This document shows, in pieces, positions 20,300-31,275 of a stretch of 64,000 bases of DNA. The notes under the pieces were generated by a model. The model ran no database searches. It was given only the letters and a program-made list of their open reading frames with translations, and was not told where the DNA came from. Each line of letters begins with the position of its first letter. Position 1 is the first letter of the stretch. A program made the position numbers and the translations under genes. This stretch comes from Musa acuminata AAA Group (taxonomy: Eukaryota; Streptophyta; Magnoliopsida; Zingiberales; Musaceae), in the NCBI RefSeq assembly GCF_036884655.1, contig NC_088342.1, forward strand, positions 36,387,001 to 36,451,000, written 5' to 3'.

Positions 20300-21797
20300 T
20301 GTTGGGAAATCATAAGGGGGGGCGACATCATATGCGCAGCGGAAGAACAAGAAAACAAAAATCCCCGATTCCCAAAAAGATGTTCGTCGTCGTGCGAAGA
20401 TTGGTGCGCAAAATCCGCAAAACACAAAACTACGTATAGAGATTGTGTTACCTAGGGAGATCGTATATCCCTGTTTCCTTGCAGATCCTTAGGAGAGGGT
20501 GAAGGAGGTCAAGCGTCCTCCTCTCTAGCGGTGATCCACACAGCAGGGTTGCGACGACGCTCCTCAAAACTCTAGGCCTACTCTGAGGTGGAGAGGGAGA
20601 GGAGAATAGGAAGGGCAAGCAAAGACTCTAGCCTATGAGACTGTGAATCCCTCCTATTTATAGAGATCCCGTGTCAAAACCCTAATGGGTCCTTTCCCTA
20701 GTGGGTATTGGATCTGCATCCAATAAGACAAGGGCTCCGTCGGATATCTCATATCCGAACCTCTACTCATCGCAATGCCTACCATATGTGTGTGACCCTC
20801 TAGGCCCAATATCGAGCTGGCCGTGAGTCATACCTGTCAGAACTCCTTCTAACTTAGTGAATTATTATCTCTGTAATAATTCACTCGACTCATCGACTAC
20901 GGAAGTACTAGGCCACTACGCCGTAGTCCCCAGACGATACAGGGGAATCCAATCCATTGGACCTGTCTGTCCTCAGTTACCATGTACCTATAGTCCCTCA
21001 TCCATCTAATACCCCAGAGACCGTATATCGAGCATGGTGCTGTCAGACCCATACGGTTTCTACTCGAGTCTCGCTCTAATCGGATTCTCCCGGAGAACTC
21101 TTTCTCTCTCAACCCGAATGACCCTGGCCAGGGATTTGTCTGAGCAAGAACACATAGGATATTCCTCTCATGACGCCGAGAGTGGATGATCCTCTATTGA
21201 CACTCAATAGCCCTCGTAAGGTCGACTACCACTCCCAATGACCAGCTGTACTAGATCTGGGAACAGCCAAACCTATAAGTCTGGTATCAAAGAGTGGAGC
21301 ACTCATACAGGACATCCTTGGTGTCTCAAGTCTAAGGACCAGATACACCACTAGGACTACGAAATCGCTGTCTGACAATAAGGCATCATCAACCATCCAG
21401 CATTCTGTAAGCGGATCAATCAGTGAACTCATTCTCCAATGAGCACTTGTACTGTATCCTTAGTGTCCCTACACGAGCAGCTATGAGACCAGCTGCATCC
21501 ATCATATGGACGGGTATACAGCACACCAGTCTATCCGGTTATCACGATGTCCCTCTCGAGTAACCTATGACCGGGATTATTTAGGATATGTGTTTAAAGG
21601 TGAATCGATCTCATTATCGTGATCTCATCACGATCCGATTCCCATTGCACAAATCCAAGGACATCACAATATATATATGCATTTATGCAATAGTTATAAA
21701 GTGATATACGCCAAAATATAATAAGCAAAAAGATTCTGTATCAAGTCACACGTGCCATCACTCACGTGATTGGCTTGCTGGGCACATATGACTAGCA
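20300..21797 (-). repeat. 3' LTR of element A (1,498 bp)
   Basis: TGTTGGGAAAT...GACTAGCA. The adjacent polypurine tract at 21798-21808 (minus strand AAGTGGGAGAT) directly follows the RNase H stop region. Compared with B's LTR, about 100 bp are missing between two CCAATAA copies (joined at 20720-20726). The TATA box is at 20654-20663. Confidence 0.95.
20654..20663 (-). promoter_or_regulatory. TATA box of the Angela-like LTR
   Basis: The minus strand reads CTATAAATAG, the best core-promoter match in the LTR. The copy in the 5' LTR is at 27852-27861 and carries a change beside it (CCTATTTA versus CATATTTA on the plus strand). Confidence 0.7.
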
Positions 21798-21905
21798 ATC
21801 TCCCACTTGACCTAAAGCCAATCACCTATGTGTCTGATCCCCATCAGACTCCTGTGACGCTCAAAGACAATCTGAGACAACGGCTTTGTTAGTGGATCTG
21901 CAATG

Positions 21906-23354
21906 TTATCTTCGGATGGAACTCTTTCCACTGCTATTTCTCCTCGGGTTACGATCTCTCTGATAAGTTGGAACCTCCTCAGAACACTTCTGATGAGACC
22001 CGGGTTCCCTTATTTGAGTAATCGCCCCGTAGTTGTCGCAATATAAGGAAGTCGGCTCCTCACTACTCGGCACGACTCCCAAATCTGTGATGAACTTCTT
22101 CATCCAGACTCCCTCCTTTGTTACATCTGATGCAGCAATGTACTCCGCCTCTGTGGTCGAGTCAGCAGTGGTATGTTGCTTGGAACTCTTCCAGCACACT
22201 GCTCCTCCATTCAAGGTGTACACATACCCTGAATTCGACTTGCTATCATCGACATCAGACTGAAAACTTGAGTCAATGTAGCCTTCAACCTTAAGGCTAT
22301 TACCTCCATATACTAGTAAAAGATCCTTAGTCCTTCTCAAGTACTTAAGGATACACTTTACTGCTTTCCAGTGCTCCAAGCCTGGATCCGCCTGATACCT
22401 GCTCGTGACACTCAGAGCATGCGCTATATCAGGCCTAGTACATAGCATGGCATACATGATAGACCCTATTGCTGAGGCATAAGGTATCATATCCATGTTC
22501 GCCCTTTCTTCTAGAGTCTTTGGGGACATACTCGTAGAAAGCGATATCCCATGTCTCATCGGTATGAGACCTCTCTTGGAATTTTCCATGCCAAACCTTT
22601 TGACAATAGTTTCTATGTACCTGGACTGGGACAAGCCAAGCATCCTTTTGGATCTATCTCTATAGATTCTAATCCCCAAGATATAAGATGCTTCTCCTAA
22701 GTCCTTCATGGAGAAGTGTCTAGATAACCAAGCCTTTACTGTGGATAGCATTCCTATGTCATTCCCAATGATGAGGATGTCATCCACATATAACACCAAA
22801 AAGCTAATAGCGCTCCCACTTACCTTTCTGTATACACAAGGCTCATCTTCGTTCTTAACGAAGTCATAAGATCTGATTGCCTCATCAAATCTTATGTTCC
22901 AACTTCGGGAAGCTTGCTTTAGTCCATAAATGGATCTAAGCAACCTACACACCTTATCTGGGCAGTTCTTGGACACGAATCCCTCAGGTTGCATCATATA
23001 CACCTCCTCCTCCAGGTTCCCGTTGAGGAATGCGGTTTTCACATCCATCTGCCAGATCTCATAATCATAGTGTGCTGCAATAGCCAATAGAATTTTGATG
23101 GATTTTAGCATTGCTACGGGTGAGAAAGTTTCGTCGTAGTCAACACCTTGCCTTTGACGATACCCCTTAGCCACTAGCCTTGCTTTATAGGTCTCTACCT
23201 TTCCATCTACTCCGATCTTTTTCTTAAAGATCCACTTGCAACCGATGGGTACAATACCTTCGGGTGCATCAACTAGGTTCCAAACCTTATTGGAGTACAT
23301 AGAATCCATCTCAGAATTCATGGCTTCTTTCCACTTCCCGGAGTCTATACTCAT
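21906..23354 (-). CDS. pol: Reverse transcriptase - RNase H part of element A
   Basis: This 482-aa open stretch is the continuation of the same reading frame as the upstream 766-aa gag-integrase part, separated by one TAG (23397-23399). It holds the Copia reverse transcriptase, with W..AM..E at the start (KWKEAMNSEMDSMYSN), KARLVAKGYRQ and the YVDD catalytic box at residues 189-192, then RNase H (TEAEYIAASD). Toward the C-terminus the frame leaves the family sequence at HQK|CSEEVPTYQ. The expected VLRRFQLIREIVTRG...DPLTKPL continues in the next frame, so about 8 nt were lost. The same lesion is in B, so it is inherited. RNase H loses its last strand and helix in this frame. Confidence 0.88.
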   Translation of the reverse strand: MSIDSGKWKEAMNSEMDSMYSNKVWNLVDAPEGIVPIGCKWIFKKKIGVDGKVETYKARLVAKGYRQRQGVDYDETFSPVAMLKSIKILLAIAAHYDYEIWQMDVKTAFLNGNLEEEVYMMQPEGFVSKNCPDKVCRLLRSIYGLKQASRSWNIRFDEAIRSYDFVKNEDEPCVYRKVSGSAISFLVLYVDDILIIGNDIGMLSTVKAWLSRHFSMKDLGEASYILGIRIYRDRSKRMLGLSQSRYIETIVKRFGMENSKRGLIPMRHGISLSTSMSPKTLEERANMDMIPYASAIGSIMYAMLCTRPDIAHALSVTSRYQADPGLEHWKAVKCILKYLRRTKDLLLVYGGNSLKVEGYIDSSFQSDVDDSKSNSGYVYTLNGGAVCWKSSKQHTTADSTTEAEYIAASDVTKEGVWMKKFITDLGVVPSSEEPTSLYCDNYGAITQIREPGSHQKCSEEVPTYQRDRNPRRNSSGKSSIRR

Positions 23355-25697
23355 AATAGCCTCCTCGTAGGTCTGAGGATCAATATCCTCTACATCCTAT
23401 GCTCTAATATGTCCCACATATCTCTCAGGAGGATGGGATACTCTATCAGACCTGCGTAAAGTTGATACTTGTGTATTAGGTACCTGAACAGACTCGGGCT
23501 GTAGAGTGGTGCTTGAGCTTGGTTCCCTAACTTCGCTCAACTCTATCATTCTCCCACTGTCTCCGCCAAGAATGTGTTCCTTCTCAAGGAACACTGCTCT
23601 CTTAGCTACAAAGACCTTTTGGTCCTCGAGATGATAGAAATAATACCCACAAGTTTCCTTGGGGTATCCCACAAATTTGCATCGCTCTGTCCTTGATTCT
23701 AACTTATCGGGGTTGTGTCTTTTAACATGGGCAGAACAGCCCCAAATCTTAACAACTTTAAGATCAGGCTTCTTCCCTTTCCATATCTCATATGGTGTAG
23801 ACACTACCGACTTAGTTGGAACTCTGTTCAGAAGGTAAGCTGCAGTTTCTAGGGCATATCCCCAGAATGAGATGGGTAGGTCAGCGAAACTCATCATGGA
23901 TCGTACCATATCTAATAATGTACGATTTCTCCTTTCAGAGACACCATTGAGCTGAGGTGTATAAGGAGGTGTCCATTGGGATAATATCCCATGGTCCTTG
24001 AGGAAGTGAGTAAACTCTGTACTTAAGTACTCACCTCCTCGATCTGATCGAAGAGTTTTGATACTCTTTCCAGTCTGGTTCTCCACCTCATTCTTATACT
24101 CTCTGAATTTCTCAAAGGCCTCGGACTTGTACTTCATTAAGTACACATATCCATACCTTGAGAAATCATCAGTAAATGTAATGAAGTAGGAGTAACCTCC
24201 AATGGCATGAGTTGACATGGGTCCACATACATCACTATGTATGAGTTCCAACAACTCAGTGGCTCTCTCTCCAGTTCCACTAAATAGAGAGTTGGTCAGT
24301 TTTCCACGAATGCAAGGCTCACAAGTTGCATATGACACATAGTCGAATGGATCTAGATATCCATCATTTAGCAACTTTTGAATCCTTCTTCCATGGATGT
24401 GACCTAGCCTACAATGCCACAGGTATGCATTGTTCACCTCATCTCGTTTCCTCTTAGACACATTTACATTCATGATATGTGGAGTGGTGTCTAACATAAA
24501 TAAACCATTATGCAATGTTCCTTTCGTGATGATCTTATCATCTAATAATATCGAACAACCATTGTTCTCAAAAACAAATTTATATCCACTAACTGTTAAA
24601 CATGAAATGGAAATAATGTTTTTGATAATAGAAGGAACAAAATAACATGCATCTAATGCAATAAAAGCTCCACTAGGCAGATGTAGAGCGACCTCGCCAA
24701 CAGCTAATACAGCAACTTTTGCTCCATTACCCATCTTTAGGTCCATCTCGCCTCTCTCTAGTCTCCTAGGCCTTGCCAGAACCTGCAATGAATTGCATAT
24801 ATGATAAGCACTACCGGTATCTAATACCCATGTGTTATCATAAGAGTCTGACAAATGGAGACTGATCATGAATGTACCTGAAGCTTCATCAAGCTTTTGT
24901 TTCGCCCTTTCTGCAAGGTACTCTTTGCAGTTTCTCTTCCAGTGCCCATCTTTACCACAGTGGAAGCACTGGCCTTTGTCCTTTGTTGGGTCTTTCTTAG
25001 CAACCTTTGCTTTACCTTGTTTGCCCTTGCCCTTTCCCTTCTTAAGGGACCTTTCTGCTTTCCTTTTCTTTCTGGTCTCACCAGTGTAGAGAACTGGCTT
25101 CTCTTTCTTAATAGTACTCTCTGCCTCCCTCAACATATTGAGGAGCTCTGGGAGAGTCACTTCAAGCTTGTTCATATTAAAATTCATTATGAACTGTGAA
25201 AAGGAATCTGGTAGGGACTGAAGCACAATGTCCACACACAAGTTATCCTCTAGGACCATTCCTAGACCTGTGAGTTTCTCTATCCACTCAATCATCTTTA
25301 GGACATGGTTCTGAACCGGTGTCCCCTCAGTCATCCTAGCGCGGAAAAGGCTCTTGGATATCTCATATCGTTGAGTCCTTCCCTGTTCCTCAAACAATTT
25401 ACGGACATGTAGGAGAATGGATCTGGCATCCATCTTTTCATGTTGTCTCTGTAACTCTGGAGTCATAGAGCCCAACATATAGCACTGAGCAAGAGTGGAG
25501 TCATCAATGTACTTCACGTAGCGAGCGATCTCATCCTCGCTTGCCCCTTCTTCGGGCGTAGGCATCACTGTATCAAGGACGTACACGATTTTCTCCGCTG
25601 TGAGAACAATTCTCAAGTTACGGAGCCAATCCGTATAATTTGGACCAGTGAGGCGGTTGACATCAAGTATGTCACGTAAGGGATTTGAAAGCGACAT
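23355..25697 (-). CDS. gag-pol: Gag - protease - integrase part of element A polyprotein
   Basis: The 766-aa frame opens at the [21 protein letters not shown]. Gag (UBN2-type) covers about residues 1-200. A lysine-rich linker and the zinc knuckle [14 protein letters not shown] start at C244. The aspartic protease motif is LDTGSAYH, with D293. The integrase zinc domain begins WHCRLGH (H428, H433), and the catalytic triad is D489, D552, E588 (the DD35E spacing). The [14 protein letters not shown]...FVGYP integrase tail follows. A single TAG at 23397-23399 stands where B has GAG (GHIRGED in B, GHIRA-stop-D in A); beyond it the frame stays open into reverse transcriptase. The lesion is recent and would allow only gag-integrase without readthrough. 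Confidence 0.92.
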
Positions 25698-25882
25698 TTT
25701 CTAAAAATAAAGATGTAGCAAAAATGAATAACATTCAGATTTTGCAAGAAATAAACTATCAAGATATGGACTTCTATCTTAATATGCTCCCACTATTTTA
25801 CTAACGAGTCACACGACACCCTCAGCACGTGAAACGGAAGTCTCCAGTAGACTTCTAGTGGGGATCAGGATCCAATCAGCGT

Positions 25883-25921
25883 CTTAGTGTAACCTCGAGG
25901 GACTCGACCAATCACACTAAG
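25883..25921 (-). other. Leader stem-loop 1 of element A
   Basis: The outer stem CTTAGTGT / ACACTAAG is a perfect 8 bp. Inside is the invariant inner hairpin TCGAG-GGA-CTCGA. Confidence 0.75.
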
Positions 25922-25988
25922 CCTAAAAGGTAGGCAACTCTTGCCGATCACAACTCCTTATGATTCCCGTCCTGTTCGGCCTCCGAAT

Positions 25989-26023
25989 CACCATGGCCTC
26001 GAGGGACTCGACCAACCATGATG
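25989..26023 (-). other. Leader stem-loop 2 of element A
   Basis: The outer stem CACCATGG / CCATGATG gives 7 Watson-Crick pairs and one C/A position that is G:U in the sense (minus-strand) RNA. It encloses the same inner hairpin. Confidence 0.7.
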
Positions 26024-26066
26024 CTCGGTTAAGTCAACACCTTCGTTACAAGATGAGTCTGATTTG

Positions 26067-26103
26067 ATGATATACCCTCGAGGGACTCGACCAAGCATAT
26101 CAT
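26067..26103 (-). other. Leader stem-loop 3 of element A
   Basis: The outer stem ATGATATAC / GCATATCAT gives 8 pairs plus one U:G in the sense RNA. In B the same stem reads ATGATATAC / GTATACCAT: the wobble has moved but pairing is kept. Confidence 0.75.
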
Positions 26104-26159
26104 GCCCTCAGGTCACCGGTGACATCTCTATGTCGTAAGCAAGATAGCGAATCGCGATA

Positions 26160-26195
26160 TAGGTGAGTCTCGAGGGACTCGACCAACTCAACCTA
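26160..26195 (-). other. Leader stem-loop 4 of element A
   Basis: The outer stem TAGGTGAGT / ACTCAACCTA gives 9 pairs with one bulged A around the invariant inner hairpin. Confidence 0.7.
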
Positions 26196-26984
26196 CACCG
26201 GGATTCGGTTCCTACTCATAACGATGGAAGGCCACGTGGGTCAATCTAATTGCCTCACGTTTACCGACTTAATATTATCGAGAGATGTTTCTATAATTTG
26301 GTCTCCTAATATGACATGTCACACATATACATATTTAATATATATCTACATCGCATGCAAATATATATACTTATCTAGTATGTGTATAAGCAATCACATC
26401 AGATGATCATGGACCACAACCTAATATGATTAGGCCCGAGCCAGTAGGCCTAATCACTCACATCAAGATCTATGTGTGCAACGGTGCATCTCCATGCCCT
26501 GTGATCGTCCATCTCGTCCTCGTCGGTTTCGTCGACATCTTGATGCATCTCCATGCATCACGATCGTCCGTCTCGTGGGTCCTGCTGTCGCATCCACGCT
26601 CCCGCTGCGCCTCCTCATGTGATTACAACTTAATCATAGGCACGCAGGCCTGACAATAAACGAGAAATATAATGGAGGTCCGCAGACCTCAATAATAATA
26701 ATCACAAGTACACACATCACACGGTCCATGATCATCCGTCCAGACATCATACATCACATGTATAAATAATCATCATCATGTAGGACTACTAGATAATAAA
26801 AATAATAATCAACTAAACCTTTTAATTAATTAATATTTTTCTGAAATCAGGGACATGTAGGGAATTTCTCAATTCCTAAGGGTATTTTCGTAATTTGGAC
26901 AAAAGACAGAAACTGGAATTTCTCAAATTCCGAGGGGCAAAACTGTCTTTTTCCCAGAAAACCCTAATGCCCTTTCCCCTTTTC

Positions 26985-27400
26985 GCTGCTGCCGCCGCCG
27001 CCACCCTGCCGGCGGCGGCCTGTGCGGCGAGGGGCGGGGCGCTGCCCTCGCCTGCGGGCGTCGCCGCCTCCGCGGGCAGTTCTACCGGCGAGGCAGCGCC
27101 CGCAGGCGGTGCTGCCTCGCTGGCGGCCGCCCCTGCGGGGTTTTTGCCCGTGGGAGCAGCGGCCACAGGCGCCGCTACCCCGCGGCGCCTCTGCCCGCGG
27201 CTCTGCCCTGCGGTGCCTCAGCCCGCGCTGCCAGCCCCGCCGGCCGCAAGCCTGCTGCAAGCAGGCCGCCGGCCGGCTGCTGCAGGCACAGCGCTTGCGC
27301 ATGCGCCGGCGCTGTGCTGCCTGGCTGCGACTGCGGCTGCCGCTGCAGGTGGCTGCAGGCATGCAGATCGAGGGCAGCAACAGTTGCTGCCCTTCCTCGC
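26985..27400 (-). other. GC-rich block in leader of A
   Basis: About 400 bp of GC-rich sequence with repeated GCAGGCGGTGCTGCC / CTGCCCGCGG words. Several overlapping open frames exist on both strands, as expected from the lack of A/T stops, but none carries a domain. The equivalent in B (32555-33015) is diverged yet just as GC-rich, so composition rather than protein is kept. Confidence 0.7.
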
Positions 27401-27484
27401 TTTTGCGTCAACGATTTTGACGTCAATATTCTTCCTAAACACAATACACGCAGTTCAAAACCAATCATTCGCACGAACAACCTG

Positions 27485-27496
27485 GCTCTGATACCA
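27485..27496 (-). other. Primer-binding site, initiator tRNA-Met (element A)
   Basis: The minus strand reads TGGTATCAGAGC, 1 bp from the LTR edge at 27498. B has the same site with one mismatch at 33135-33146. Confidence 0.93.
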
Positions 27497-27497
27497 C

Positions 27498-28995
27498 TGT
27501 TGGGAAATCATAAGGGGGGGCGACATCATATGCGCAGCGGAAGAACAAGAAAACAAAAATCCCCGATTCCCAAAAAGATGTTCGTCGTCGTGCGAAGATT
27601 GGTGCGCAAAATCCGCAAAACACAAAACTGCGTATAGAGATTGTGTTACCTAGGGAGATCGTATATCCCTGTTTCCTTGCAGATCCTTAGGAGAGGGTGA
27701 AGGAGGTCAAGCGTCCTCCTCTCTAGCGGTGATCCACACAGCAGGGTTGCGACGACGCTCCTCAAAACTCTAGGCCTACTCTGAGGTGGAGAGGGAGAGG
27801 AGAATAGGAAGGGCAAGCAAAGACTCTAGCCTATGAGGCTGTGAATCCCTCATATTTATAGAGATCCCGTGTCAAAACCCTAATGGGTCCTTTCCCTAGT
27901 GGGTATTGGATCTGCATCCAATAAGACAAGGGCTCCGTCGGATATCTCATATCCGAACCTCTACTCATCGCAATGCCTACCATATGTGTGTGACCCTCTA
28001 GGCCCAATATCGAGCTGGCCGTGAGTCATACCTGTCAGAACTCCTTCTAACTTAGTGAATTATTATCTCTGTAATAATTCACTCGACTCATCGACTACGG
28101 AAGTACTAGGCCACTACGCCGTAGTCCCCAGACGATACAGGGGAATCCAATCCATTGGACCTGTCTGTCCTCAGTTACCATGTACCTATAGTCCCTCATC
28201 CATCTAATATCCCAGAGACCGTATATCGAGCATGGTGCTGTCAGACCCATACGGTTTCTACTCGAGTCTCGCTCTAATCGGATTCTCCCGGAGAACTCTT
28301 TCTCTCTCAACCCGAATGACCCTGGCCAGGGATTTGTCTGAGCAAGAACACATAGGATATTCCTCTCATGACGCCGAGAGTGGATGATCCTCTATTGACA
28401 CTCAATAGCCCTCGTAAGGTCGACTACCACTCCCAATGACCAGCTGTACTAGATCTGGGAACAGCCAAACCTATAAGTCTGGTATCAAAGAGTGGAGCAC
28501 TCATACAGGACATCCTTGGTGTCTCAAGTCTAAGGACCAGATACACCACTAGGACTACGGAATCGCTGTCTGACAATAAGGCATCATCAACCATCCAGCA
28601 TTCTGTAAGCGGATCAATCAGTGAACTCATTCTCCAATGAGCACTTGTACTGTATCCTTAGTGTCCCTACACGAGCAGCTATGAGACCAGCTGCATCCAT
28701 CATATGGACGGGTATACAGCACACTAGTCTATCCGGTTATCACGATGTCCCTCTCGAGTAACCTATGACCAGGATTATTTAGGATATGTGTTTAAAGGTG
28801 AATCGATCTCATTATCGTGATCTCATCACGATCCGATTCCCATTGCACAAATCCAAGGACATCACAATATATATATGCATTTATGCAATAGTTATAAAGT
28901 GATATACGCCAAAATATAATAAGCAAAAAGATTCTGTATCAAGTCACACGTGCCATCACTCACGTGATTGGCTTGCTGGGCACATATGACTAGCA
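27498..28995 (-). repeat. 5' LTR of element A (1,498 bp)
   Basis: The same length as the 3' LTR and nearly identical to it. It is followed by the TATAG duplication (28996-29000) and then the resumed coding sequence of B. Confidence 0.95.
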
Positions 28996-31275
28996 TATAG
29001 GTCTCTACCTTTCCATCTACTCCGATCTTTTTCTTAAAAATCCACTTGCAACCGATGGGTACAATACCTTCAGGCGCATCAACTAGGTTCCAAACCTTGT
29101 TGGAGTACATAGAATCCATCTCAGAATTCATGGCTTCTTGCCACTTCCCGGAGTCTATACTCATAATAGCCTCCTCGTAGGTCTGAGGATCAATATCCTC
29201 AACATCCTCTCCTCTAATATGTCCCACATATCTCTTAGGAGGATGGGATACTCTATCAAACCTACGTAATGTTGAAACTTGTGTATTAGGTACCTGAACA
29301 GACTCGGGCTGTAGAGTGGTGCTTGAGCTTGGTTCTCCAACCTCGCTCAACTCTATCATTCTCCCACTATCTCCGCCAAGAATGTGTACCTTCTCAAGGA
29401 ACACTGCTCTCTTAGCTACAAAGACCTTTTGGTCCTCGAGATGATAGAAATAATACCCACAAGTTTCCTTAGGGTATCCCACAAATTTACATCGCTCTGT
29501 CCTTGATTCTAACTTATCGGGGTTGTGTCTTTTAACGTGGGCAGGGCAGCCCCAAATCTTAACAACCTTAAGATCATGCTTCTTCCCTTTCCATATCTCA
29601 TATGGTGTAGACACTACCAACTTAGTTGGAACTCTGTTCAGAAGGTAAGCTGCGGTCTCTAGGGCATATCCCTAGAATAAGATGGGTAGGTCAGCGAAAC
29701 TCATCATGGACCGTACCATATCTAATAGCGTACGATTCCTCCTTCTAGAGACACCATTGAGCTGAGGTGTATAAGGAGGTGTCCATTGAGATAATATCCC
29801 ATGGTCCTTGAGGAACTGAGTAAACTCTGTACTTAAGTACTCACCTCCTCGATCTGATCGAAGAGTTTTAGTACTTTTTCCAGCATGGTTCTCCACCTCA
29901 TTCTTATACTCTCTGAATTTCTCAAAAGCCTCGGACTTGTACTTCATTAAGTACACATATCCATACCTTGAGAAATCATCAGTAAATATAATGAAGTAGG
30001 AGTAACCACCAATGGCATGGGTTAACATGGGTCCACATACATCACTATGTATGAGTTCCAACAGCTCAGTGGCTCTCTCTCCAGTTCCACTAAATGGAGA
30101 GTTGGTCAGTTTTCCACGAAGGTAAGGCAAGCAAGTTGCATATGACACATAGTCGAATGGATCTAGATATCCATCATTTTGCAACTTTTGAATCATTCTC
30201 TCATGGATATGACCTAGCATACAATGTCATAGGTATGCACTGTTCACCTCATCTCGTTTCCTCTTAGACACTTATACTCATGATATGTGGAGTAGTATCT
30301 AGCATAAACAAATATTTATGCAATATTCCTCTCGCCAATCTCCCCTCAGCTTTGCCAGAATTTACAATAAATTATAGATGTGATAAGCAATACTGGTATC
30401 CAATACCAATGCACTATCACAAAAATCTAACATTTGGAGATTGATCATGAATGTACTTGAAGCTTCTCCAAGCTTCTATTTCGCCCTTTCTGCAAGGTAC
30501 TCTTTGCAGTTCCTCTTCCAGTGCCCATCTTTACCACAGTGGAAGCACTGGCCTTTGTCCTTTGCTTGGTCTTTCTTAGCAATCTTTGCTTTACCTGGTC
30601 TGCCCTTGCCCTTTCCCTTCTTAAGGGACCTTTTTGCTTTCCTTTTCTTTCTGGTCTCACCAGTATAGAGAACTGGCTTCTCTTTCTTAATAGTACTCTC
30701 TACCTCCCTCAACATATTGAGGAGCTTTGGGAGAGTCACCTCAAGCTTGCTCATATTAAAATTCATTATGAACTGTGAAAAAGAATCTGGTAGGGACTGA
30801 AGCACAATGTCCACACATAAGTTATCCTCTAGGACCATTTCTAGACCTGTGAGTTTTTCTATCCACTCAATCATCTTTAGGATATGGTTCTGAACCGGTG
30901 TCCCCTCAGTCATCCTAGCGCGGAAGAGGCTCTTGGATATCTCATATCGCTGAGTCCTTCCATGTTCCTCAAACAATTTGCGGACATGTAGGAGAATGGA
31001 TCTGGCATCCATCTTTTCATGTTGTCTCTGTAACTCAGGAGTCATAGAGCCCAACATATAACACTAAACAAGAGTGGAATCATCAATGTACTTCACGTAG
31101 CGAGCGATCTCATCCTCGCTTGCCCCTTCTTCGGGCGTAGACATTTTTGTATCAAGGACGTACACGATTTTCTCTGCCGTGAGAACAATTCTCAAGTTAT
31201 GGAGTCAATCCGTATAATTTGGACCAGTGAGGCGATTGACATTAAGTATGCCACGTAAGGGATTTGAAAGCAACA
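28996..31275 (-). pseudogene. Gag - integrase remnant of element B
   Basis: This is the counterpart of A's 23180-25697 with many stops and indels. Open pieces are 29620-29001 (integrase tail into reverse transcriptase), 30220-29672 (integrase core; [16 protein letters not shown] and NGVSRRRNR, where the catalytic E is replaced by R) and 31057-30445 (gag, zinc knuckle [14 protein letters not shown]). About 250-300 bp covering the protease and its flank are deleted near 30330. The gag start codes MLLSNPLRG but hits a stop (TGA for W) within 25 codons. Confidence 0.9.

Larger units (their letters stand above)
25698..27484 (-). other. 5' leader of element A
   Basis: Between the primer site and the gag ATG lie about 1.8 kb without a credible ORF. 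In the sense direction there is first a very GC-rich block (27400-26985, built of GCGGC/GCAGGC words), then AT-rich sequence with ATAATAATAAT-type runs, then four structured hairpins (26195-25883). The same three-part layout is kept in B (31276-33134) and, decayed, at 39750-41470. Confidence 0.85.
20300..28995 (-). mobile_element. Young, near-intact Angela-like Copia element A (8,696 bp)
   Basis: Both LTRs are exactly 1,498 bp (20300-21797 and 27498-28995) with about seven single-base differences in my by-eye alignment, and TATAG flanks both ends (20295-20299, 28996-29000). The interior has a tRNA-Met primer site, a leader of about 1.8 kb, one gag-protease-integrase-reverse transcriptase-RNase H frame with a single internal stop, and a polypurine tract. 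The lineage call (Angela/BARE-like) rests on the 1.5-kb LTR, the single long ORF and the protein style; this is inference. It sits inside the reverse transcriptase of B, a relative of the same family. Confidence 0.95.

Noticed and set aside
20300..20427. Chimeric ORF (164 aa) starting in A's LTR and running into B's reverse transcriptase (20427-19933, minus)
   Set aside because: Fortuitous fusion across the insertion junction; the first 45 or so residues are LTR translation.
25883..26195. Leader motif as tRNA B-box or tRNA-like gene (GGTCGAGTCCC on the minus strand resembles GGTTCGANTCC)
   Set aside because: One base is missing from the B-box core, no A box or cloverleaf is found, and the paired outer stems explain the motif better.
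26895..27491. 198-aa plus-strand frame and several overlapping minus-strand frames in the GC-rich leader block
   Set aside because: Alanine/proline/arginine-rich low-complexity translations in every frame, caused by lack of A/T stops; not conserved as protein in element B.
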